A DNA stretch of 44,356 bases from a virus, in IMG/VR virus record IMGVR_UViG_3300044713_000004, positions 1 to 44,356 of that record; one strand, written 5' to 3'. Below, piece after piece: positions 35,158 through 41,403 of this stretch. A model generated the notes under the pieces. The model ran no database searches and had not been told where the DNA came from. It worked only from the letters and a program-made list of their open reading frames with translations. The position numbers and the translations under genes were made by a program. Numbering within the stretch: position 1 is the stretch's first letter; each line of letters opens with the position of its first letter.

Positions 35158-37128
35158 GTGATCCAGTTGGCTAAGGTCTTGAACCTGCCTGATGAACCGA
35201 AGAAGAACGTCAAGCAGAACTTGGCTGTAGCAGCTGGACGAGCAGTTGGTAACAAGGGTTCCCGTTCTGAGTCTGCTCGTAAGAAGCAGTTGATCATCGA
35301 GTATGTGAAACGTGGCTACTCTATTCAGAGGGCCATCGATGATCATCCGGAGATCGGACGTAAGGGTTACGAGTACTACCGTCGAACCGACCCCGCCTTC
35401 AAGGCGGAGGTCGATCGGATTCGGTTGGTCAAGTCGAAGCCTAGCGAGAACCTTGAAGAGAACCGTGAGATTCCCTTCGATGACTTCTGCATGAAGTACA
35501 TGGATACCCAGCTGTTCAATCATCATCTCCAGTGGGTTGACCTTCTTGAGGATCGTGAACCCAGGAATCTCCACCCTGCTCAGACCTATCGTCAGGGTGA
35601 GCCTGAAGTCCTGATCATCAATACTCCACCTGAGCATGCCAAGTCCACCACCATCACGATCAACTACGTAACGTACCGGATCTGCCTTGACCCGAACGTT
35701 CGTATCATCATCGTGTCGAAGACTCAGGACATGGCCAAGCGATTCCTCCGAGCGGTCAAGGACCGTCTCGCTGGAACCAACCAGGCGTATAAGCAGCTCC
35801 AGATGGACTTCAGTCCTGAAGGTGGCTTCGATGCCAACTCGGCAGCCTGGACCGCTTCTGAGATCTATGTCAGCTCCGAGACCCGTGACTCCGGTGAGCC
35901 GTCCCCGACTGTTCGTGCGGTCGGTATCCGTGGACAGATCTATGGTGCCCGTGCCGACCTGATCATCATGGATGACTGCGTTGACATGGGTAACGCCCAT
36001 GAGTACGGCAAGCAGATTGACTGGATCCAGAACGAGATCATGTCCCGATTGGCGGTTCCTGGTGGCAAGCTGCTCTTGGTTGGAACTCGTCTACAACCGG
36101 TTGATCTCTACAGTGAGATCCAGAAGCCGGAATACTACGCGGATGACGAAGAGTCTCCCTGGACTTACCTGACCCAGCCAGCGGTCCTGGAGACCGCTGA
36201 CGACCCCACTGAGTGGGTTACCCTCTGGCCTAAGACCAACCGTCCACCTGTCTCCCTGGCAGCCAAGAAGCTTGTCCATGCGGATGAGAGTGGCCTGTAT
36301 CCCATGTGGGATGGCGCTGCGCTCTCGCGCAAGCGCTCCAAGATGAGCCCTCGCAACTGGGCGATGGTCTACCAACAGCAACAGGTGGTCGATGATGCGA
36401 TCTTCCCTGTGGAAAAAGTTGTTGGTTGTGTTGACGGTATGCGTCGCCCTGGCCCTCTTGTGGGTGGCGCTCCGGGCCACAGGCAGCATGGCATGGAGGG
36501 TACATATGTCATCGGTGGTTTCGACCCCGCGATGACTGGTAACTCCGCTGCTGTCGTGATGGCGGTGGATCGCCACACGCAGGTGCGCTGGGTGCTGGAC
36601 TCCTGGACCAAGGGTCACTGTAAGCCTGACGACATCTTCGACAAGATCAAGGAGTTCACGGTCAAGTACCGCATCCAGGAATGGCGTATCGAGAAGAACG
36701 CCATGAACCTGATGGTTACACAGAACCGTGACATCCGAACCTTCCTTGCCAACCGTGGATGTCTCCTCAAGGAACACTTCACTGGCAAGAACAAGTGGGA
36801 CGCCGACTTCGGCGTCGCCTCCATGAGCATGCTCTTTGATGGGCACGAGAGTGGCAAGAACCTCATTAGGCTGCCCTCGCGTTCCAACTCTGAATCGACC
36901 AAGGCCCTCATTGAGCAGTTGACAACCTGGTTCCCCGAGACCAAGTCCAAGACAGACCTTGTCATGGCATTGTGGTTCGCGGAGATCAGGGCACGAGAAA
37001 TTACCGACGAGATCGACAAGTCGTTCACTCGACCTAACCCATACCGCTCTGCTCGTGATAGCGAGCGAACGGTGACCTTCGATCTTGACTACGCCGCAGC
37101 AGCGCAGTACGGAGGAGGATTCGAGTGA
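35158..37128 (+). CDS. terL: Terminase large subunit
   Basis: The product has 656 residues from GTG 35158. The ATPase part has a Walker A variant TPPEHAKST (residues 156-164, Lys162) and Walker B LIIMDD at about 267. The RNase-H-like nuclease part starts with GGFDPAMTGN (Asp456) and has WRIEKNAMN and a late Asp in TDLVMALWFAEI. The protein powers DNA translocation into the prohead and cuts the genome. A basic N-terminal 80 residues may include the small-subunit-like DNA-binding helix-turn-helix (EYVKRGYSIQRAIDDHPEIG), and no separate small subunit was found. The gene lies right after the noncoding region, whose promoter gives a very short leader. Confidence 0.93.
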   Translation: MIQLAKVLNLPDEPKKNVKQNLAVAAGRAVGNKGSRSESARKKQLIIEYVKRGYSIQRAIDDHPEIGRKGYEYYRRTDPAFKAEVDRIRLVKSKPSENLEENREIPFDDFCMKYMDTQLFNHHLQWVDLLEDREPRNLHPAQTYRQGEPEVLIINTPPEHAKSTTITINYVTYRICLDPNVRIIIVSKTQDMAKRFLRAVKDRLAGTNQAYKQLQMDFSPEGGFDANSAAWTASEIYVSSETRDSGEPSPTVRAVGIRGQIYGARADLIIMDDCVDMGNAHEYGKQIDWIQNEIMSRLAVPGGKLLLVGTRLQPVDLYSEIQKPEYYADDEESPWTYLTQPAVLETADDPTEWVTLWPKTNRPPVSLAAKKLVHADESGLYPMWDGAALSRKRSKMSPRNWAMVYQQQQVVDDAIFPVEKVVGCVDGMRRPGPLVGGAPGHRQHGMEGTYVIGGFDPAMTGNSAAVVMAVDRHTQVRWVLDSWTKGHCKPDDIFDKIKEFTVKYRIQEWRIEKNAMNLMVTQNRDIRTFLANRGCLLKEHFTGKNKWDADFGVASMSMLFDGHESGKNLIRLPSRSNSESTKALIEQLTTWFPETKSKTDLVMALWFAEIRAREITDEIDKSFTRPNPYRSARDSERTVTFDLDYAAAAQYGGGFE

Positions 37129-37466
37129 AGTTCAGAGACCGCGCTTCGGGCGCGCTCTCCAATGGTATGGCAACCTGGAAGTTCCTGATCGGACTGGTGC
37201 TGTTCCTTGCGGCTTCGGTCGTCTGGAATATCATCGCCCCGGCTGCTGTCAGGTATGACCCATACCCGTTCATCCTGCTCAACCTGTTCATGAGTGCTCT
37301 GGCAGCTGTTACGGCTCCCATCCTCCTCATGGCGGCCAACCGACAGGCAGCCATTGACCGGCAGACCATTGAGTCTGCCGATGAGGCCAGTGAGCAGGAT
37401 CTAGCCCTTGACAGGCAAGCCCTCGATCTCATTCAGAAGATCGCTTCTAAGATGGAGATCGAATGA
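37125..37466 (+). CDS. DUF1003-family membrane protein, possible holin
   Basis: The product has 113 residues. GTG overlaps the terminase stop (GTGA). There are two transmembrane helices: FLIGLVLFLAASVVWNIIAP (about 20-39) and FILLNLFMSALAAVTAPILL (about 49-68). They are separated by YDPYP, and APILLMAANRQAAIDRQ follows, the signature of DUF1003. The C-terminus is a charged coiled coil. The adjacent endolysin gene (ATGA overlap) suggests a holin-like function, although a second holin-like gene exists at 17491. Confidence 0.8.
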   Translation: MKFRDRASGALSNGMATWKFLIGLVLFLAASVVWNIIAPAAVRYDPYPFILLNLFMSALAAVTAPILLMAANRQAAIDRQTIESADEASEQDLALDRQALDLIQKIASKMEIE

Positions 37467-38266
37467 GCCTGCTAGGTATTGACATCGCTTGGGCTACACC
37501 TGGTGTCCCTGATATCAAGAGCACTGGAGCCCAGTGGGTCGCCCGCTACTTCAGCCAGGATCCCACCAAGGATCTCACCGCTGGCGAGGTTCAGCAGTAC
37601 ACCGCCGCAGGGCTTGGCATTGTCACCGTCTTCGAGACCAGCGCAGGCCGTGCCCTTCAGGGGCACCAGGCCGGAGCGATCGACGCCAGTGACGCCATTG
37701 CTGAGCGGGCAGCCGTTGGGCTGCCCCAGGATGCGGTTATCTACTTCGCAGTGGACACTGACACCACTTGGGCATCTGTGCAGGACTACTTCGATGGAGT
37801 CTGCACGATTATCCCCAAGGCTCAGGTCGGCGTCTACGGTGGCTACCAGGTGGCTGAAGGCGGACACTCTTACGGCCTGAAATATATATGGCAGACCGTT
37901 GCCTGGTCTGGCGGCCAGTGGTCCACTTGGGCCACAATCAAGCAGACTGGCGGCACTGTCCTTTCTGGCGGTGCTGATATCGACTACGCCGAGGTTCCGG
38001 ACTTCGGTCAGTATCCCCGACCGGAGGACGACGTGACCCCGCAGGACAAGCAGGACATCATCAATGGCGTCAAGGCCCTGTTCCAGGACCCGACGCTTCG
38101 CGGACTCGCTGAGGCTGACAATCTCTGGTGGCTGTCTCACGCACTCCAGGGCACTGTCCCCAATGGGGCGACGCCCTCCCAGGCGTCGTCCATCATCGCC
38201 ATCCACAATGAGCTTCAGAACCTGGCCAACAAGCCTGTTGCCCCGGCTGTCCCTCCGACTGCATGA
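37463..38266 (+). CDS. Endolysin with DUF1906 / Rv2525c-like glycoside-hydrolase domain
   Basis: The product has 267 residues. Residues 3-195 are a DUF1906 TIM-barrel-like domain: LLGIDIAWATPG, AQWVARYFSQDPTKDL, LGIVTVFET, AVIYFAVDTDT, VGVYGGYQV, ADIDYAEVPDFGQY. These proteins act on cell-wall polymers of actinobacteria. The C-terminal 70 residues are helical and hold no known binding domain; a free peptidoglycan-binding domain is encoded at 17231. The location between terminase and portal genes is unusual for a lysis enzyme. The gene is coupled to the DUF1003 gene by ATGA. Confidence 0.85.
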   Translation: MSLLGIDIAWATPGVPDIKSTGAQWVARYFSQDPTKDLTAGEVQQYTAAGLGIVTVFETSAGRALQGHQAGAIDASDAIAERAAVGLPQDAVIYFAVDTDTTWASVQDYFDGVCTIIPKAQVGVYGGYQVAEGGHSYGLKYIWQTVAWSGGQWSTWATIKQTGGTVLSGGADIDYAEVPDFGQYPRPEDDVTPQDKQDIINGVKALFQDPTLRGLAEADNLWWLSHALQGTVPNGATPSQASSIIAIHNELQNLANKPVAPAVPPTA

Positions 38267-38274
38267 GGTGACTA

Positions 38275-40104
38275 ATGCTCTCGACTTCTGAAGTCGCATC
38301 CAAGGTCTCGAAACTCCGACTCGCAGCCCGCGCGCGAGACCAGCGACAGAAGGATGTCCGAGACATCAGGTCGAACGATGTGGACACTATCGTTCCGAGT
38401 CTGATGCCGGACTCGTTCCCTAAGCCCATCGTCGCCAATATGATCAACTCGATGGCAAAGGACTACGCCGAGCAGATCGGCGTGATGCCTAGCATCAACT
38501 GCACATCCGGGATCATCACCTCTGCCGCTTCGAAGAAGTTCAGTTCCAAGCGGACGAAGATCGCCCACTACTGGGTGATTGACTCTCATCTTCCGGCAGG
38601 CAAGCAGGTTGAGTTCGCCGACAGTTTCATCACATACGGGCTGGGTGTCTACATCGTAGAGCCTGACTTTGAGAAGAAGCAGCCTGTCATTCGGGTTGAA
38701 AACCCGATCGGCACCTATCCCGAGTTCGACGTCTTCTGCAACCTTCGATCCTTCACTAAGGTGTGGCACGAAGAGGCCATTCACTTGGTCTCGAAGTTCC
38801 CATTCATCAAGCGTCTGCTTCAGGGAAACAATGCCACCAGCGCCGATAGCGGCTGGGCATCCCGTGATGTCGAGATCGTTAAGTATCTCGACCGTGACCA
38901 GATGCTCATGTACATGCCCGAGTTCAGTGACCAGCCTCTGATCCAGATGCCGAACCCATTGGGCAAGGTCATGGTCAGCCCGGCTGTCATGCCGGGCTAT
39001 GACAAAGAGATGCGCGGCATGTTCGATGACGCGATCTGGCCGCAGTTGGCCAAGGGCCGTATGGCCCTGCTCGGTCTCGAAGGTGTGGAGAAGTCGGTAC
39101 GCGCTGCACTTGCGGTGCCGCGCGATGTTCAGAAGATCACCTTTGGTGACGACGCTGTCATCCGTACTGACAACCCGGACAAGATCCGGTACATCGCACC
39201 TGATATGCCGCAGTATGCCATGCAAGAGGGACAGCTCCTTGAGCAGGAGGTCATGAAGTCCACGCGCTACAACGAAGCGCGTAGTGGGCAGATTGACGCT
39301 TCCATCATTACGGGCAAGGGCGTCCAGGCCCTCATGGGCAACTTCTCCTCAGTGGTCACCACCGCACAACAGGTTGTCTCTGAAGCCTTGCGCGTGGCCA
39401 TTGAGATGGCGTTCGAGATGGATGAGAAACTCTGGCCTGACGAGCAGAAGACGATTCGGGGGATGGTCAATGGCACCCCGTTCGAAGAGTCGTATATCCC
39501 ACGCAAGGATATCAAGGGCGTCTACACCGTCGATGTCACTTACGGCTTTGCGGCTGGCCAAGATCCGGCACGTGCAATCGTTGCCCTCTTGCAGCTGCGA
39601 GGAGACCAGTTGGTGTCGCGTGACTTCGTCCAGCGCCAGCTCCCGATGGATATCGACATTGTGCAGTTGCAGACCCAGATCGACAACGAGCAGCTGACCG
39701 ACGCACTCAAGCAGGGCGTGATGGCTTACGTCCAGCAGCTTGGGGCAATCGCCGCTCAGGGCGGCGATGTGGAGAACATCCTCACTGAGGTAGCGGACAT
39801 CATCAAGAAGCGTGAGAAAGGCGCGCCACTTCACGAAGCGGTTCTTGAAGCGTTCACACCTAAGACTCCACCGGGCCAGCAGGGTATGCCTGCCGGGCCA
39901 GGAGGCGGTGGAGGTGGACCGGGTGGTCCTCCTGGACCTGGTGGCCCACTCGGAGCGGTAATGGGTACTCCTCAGGGCGTAGCCCCTGGCCAGCAGGGCA
40001 TGGCTCCTGGTGGTCGTCCTAGTCTGATGGAACTCCTTGCAGGCATGTCCGGTAACAAGGCGAACATGGGGGCGACCATTCAGAGGCGCCTTCCGATGGG
40101 ATAA
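38275..40104 (+). CDS. Portal protein
   Basis: The product has 609 residues, starting at ATG with GAGGTGA. The N-terminal and central part (VASKVSKLRLAARARDQRQK, NMINSMAKDYAEQIGVMP, ENPIGTYPEFDVF, RDVEIVKYLDRDQMLMYMP, then MQEGQLLEQEVMKSTRYNEA and GKGVQALMGNFSSVVTTAQQ) has the stem, clip and wing layout of the SPP1-gp6-like portal group. The last 75 residues are Pro/Gly/Gln-rich and disordered. Portals form the dodecameric DNA channel at one capsid vertex. Size and position after terminase agree. The family subgroup is my best guess. Confidence 0.85.
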   Translation: MLSTSEVASKVSKLRLAARARDQRQKDVRDIRSNDVDTIVPSLMPDSFPKPIVANMINSMAKDYAEQIGVMPSINCTSGIITSAASKKFSSKRTKIAHYWVIDSHLPAGKQVEFADSFITYGLGVYIVEPDFEKKQPVIRVENPIGTYPEFDVFCNLRSFTKVWHEEAIHLVSKFPFIKRLLQGNNATSADSGWASRDVEIVKYLDRDQMLMYMPEFSDQPLIQMPNPLGKVMVSPAVMPGYDKEMRGMFDDAIWPQLAKGRMALLGLEGVEKSVRAALAVPRDVQKITFGDDAVIRTDNPDKIRYIAPDMPQYAMQEGQLLEQEVMKSTRYNEARSGQIDASIITGKGVQALMGNFSSVVTTAQQVVSEALRVAIEMAFEMDEKLWPDEQKTIRGMVNGTPFEESYIPRKDIKGVYTVDVTYGFAAGQDPARAIVALLQLRGDQLVSRDFVQRQLPMDIDIVQLQTQIDNEQLTDALKQGVMAYVQQLGAIAAQGGDVENILTEVADIIKKREKGAPLHEAVLEAFTPKTPPGQQGMPAGPGGGGGGPGGPPGPGGPLGAVMGTPQGVAPGQQGMAPGGRPSLMELLAGMSGNKANMGATIQRRLPMG

Positions 40105-40107
40105 GAC

Positions 40108-40284
40108 ATGAGTGTCGACTACACCGCCAAGAAGGCCGCTGGGCATTGCCTCAAGTGTCTCGTTGGCGAGCTTCACCAGTTCCAGGAGGACGCAGAAGGC
40201 GTCCTTCGCTGCGGTCGCTGCGGCGAACTGCATGAGCCTGCCGCCAAGAAGACGGCAGCCACCACAAGGAAGGTTGCCGAGTAA
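40108..40284 (+). CDS. Small zinc-ribbon protein
   Basis: The product has 58 residues from ATG 40108, 3 bases after the portal stop. It has CLKC (14-17) and CGRC (35-38) zinc knuckles and a basic Lys/Ala/Thr tail. Small zinc-ribbon proteins of this kind are common between portal and capsid genes of actinophages. The role is unknown. Its stop is coupled to the next start (TAATG). Confidence 0.75.
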   Translation: MSVDYTAKKAAGHCLKCLVGELHQFQEDAEGVLRCGRCGELHEPAAKKTAATTRKVAE

Positions 40285-40580
40285 TGGCATTCGAAAAGAG
40301 TTCCGCTGGCAGCGCCGCTTCTGGTGGCGCTGTTGGCGCAGATGGTCAGTACAGTGAGCCGGGCCTGACCGACGGCTGGTTCCCCGAGCACCCGAAGACG
40401 GGTGACTGGGAGACCCTGAAGGGTCGCATGCTTGAGCCTCCGGAGTTTGATGCGATCTACTCCGACAGTGCCCACGCTGGCGTTGCTCGCGGCAACGCCG
40501 AGAACACCGGCACTGCCCCGAACGAGACCATCGAGGTCAATACCCCGCTCACCATGGGTGGCGGAACCTTCGCTCGCTAA
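40284..40580 (+). CDS. Small structural-region protein
   Basis: The product has 98 residues. The ATG overlaps the previous stop. It has a Gly/Ala/Ser-rich N-terminus, a central WFPEHPKTGDWETLKGRMLE, and an end with ETIEVNTPLTMGGGTFAR. It is probably a virion component. The family is not recognised. Confidence 0.7.
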   Translation: MAFEKSSAGSAASGGAVGADGQYSEPGLTDGWFPEHPKTGDWETLKGRMLEPPEFDAIYSDSAHAGVARGNAENTGTAPNETIEVNTPLTMGGGTFAR

Positions 40581-40588
40581 GGAGTGAC

Positions 40589-40795
40589 ATGGAAGACGAA
40601 GTTGAGTTCCAGGTGATCCAGCTCAAGCCTCACCGCTACAACAAGTGGCACGTTCTTGGCCTTGGGCTCAACTTCGTCTCCGACACCCTTGAGGGGTTGT
40701 CGGGCTGGGCGGGGACGATGTCCATCTTCGTGGCTCAGCACGCCATGCAGAAGGAAGAGGACAGGAAGTTCCTGGAGGTTATCAGTGGCAGCTAA
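40589..40795 (+). CDS. Small protein, possible membrane-associated
   Basis: The product has 68 residues, starting at ATG after AAGGAG. The segment WHVLGLGLNFVSDTLEGLSG, followed by WAGTMSIFVAQHAMQ, is moderately hydrophobic, and the C-terminus is charged. No family is recognised. Its end overlaps the next gene by 11 bases. Confidence 0.7.
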   Translation: MEDEVEFQVIQLKPHRYNKWHVLGLGLNFVSDTLEGLSGWAGTMSIFVAQHAMQKEEDRKFLEVISGS

Positions 40796-41231
40796 CCAGG
40801 TTTCTGGACCTGGCCCTCAGTCGAAGAGGACTGATATCGGTGACGTTCAGAAAACTCGTGATCTTCCTAATGCGGACTATGGGGAGCAGCAGGCTTACCA
40901 GGCTCAACAATCGGGTGCTCCACTGGCAGCCGACCAGGGTGGTCAGGCGAACCTTCAGGCGTTGATGCATCAGCAGAACGTGCAGAACGTCGTTCCGCTG
41001 AATGCTCCAACCCAGCGACCTGGAGAGCCAGTAACTTCCGGCGCGGCCACAGGGCCGGGGCCGGGAATGGAAGCACTCAACCTCCCCAACCAGCAGCAGC
41101 AGGATGTTCAGGGACTCCAGGCACATCTACCCGTATACGAGTTCCTGGCCAACCAGCCGAATGCCAGTTGGGCCGCACGCAACCTTGTCCGAACGATTAA
41201 GGCGGCAGGCAGTGGACCAACCTCAGCCTGA
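40785..41231 (+). CDS. Gln/Pro-rich predicted virion protein
   Basis: The product has 148 residues from GTG 40785, with CTGGAGG upstream. It is disordered and rich in Gln, Asn, Pro and Gly (QAYQAQQSGAPLAADQGGQA), with a short C-terminal helical part (VYEFLANQPNASWAARNLVR). The composition is like that of the giant virion protein and the other entry proteins. I infer an internal virion component. A frame extending upstream to 40656 was rejected because it overlaps the previous gene completely. Confidence 0.7.
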   Translation: MAANQVSGPGPQSKRTDIGDVQKTRDLPNADYGEQQAYQAQQSGAPLAADQGGQANLQALMHQQNVQNVVPLNAPTQRPGEPVTSGAATGPGPGMEALNLPNQQQQDVQGLQAHLPVYEFLANQPNASWAARNLVRTIKAAGSGPTSA

Positions 41232-41400
41232 GTACATCTATCCTGGCCAGTGGATGGACGAATTGGGATCAGCTTCGCTGGTCGCCTCGCAGGCTCCCCG
41301 CGTGGCCACTGACATGTACTACGGCATCCCCAACAGGGATGCCTTCAACTCGATTGCGGGAAACCTCTTCGGGAGCCAGACCAATCCTTATCAGGGGTGA
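41212..41400 (+). CDS. Small predicted virion protein
   Basis: The product has 62 residues from GTG 41212, overlapping the previous gene by 20 bases. It reads DQPQPEYIYPGQWMDELGSA, then VATDMYYGIPNRDAFNSIAG, a polar protein rich in Tyr and Asn. It lies directly before the giant gene (3-base gap). The function is unknown. Confidence 0.65.
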   Translation: MDQPQPEYIYPGQWMDELGSASLVASQAPRVATDMYYGIPNRDAFNSIAGNLFGSQTNPYQG

Positions 41401-41403
41401 TCA

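Noticed and set aside
36091-36846. Minus-strand frame of 251 codons opposite terminase
   Set aside because: It is antisense to conserved ATPase and nuclease coding sequence, with no supporting signal.
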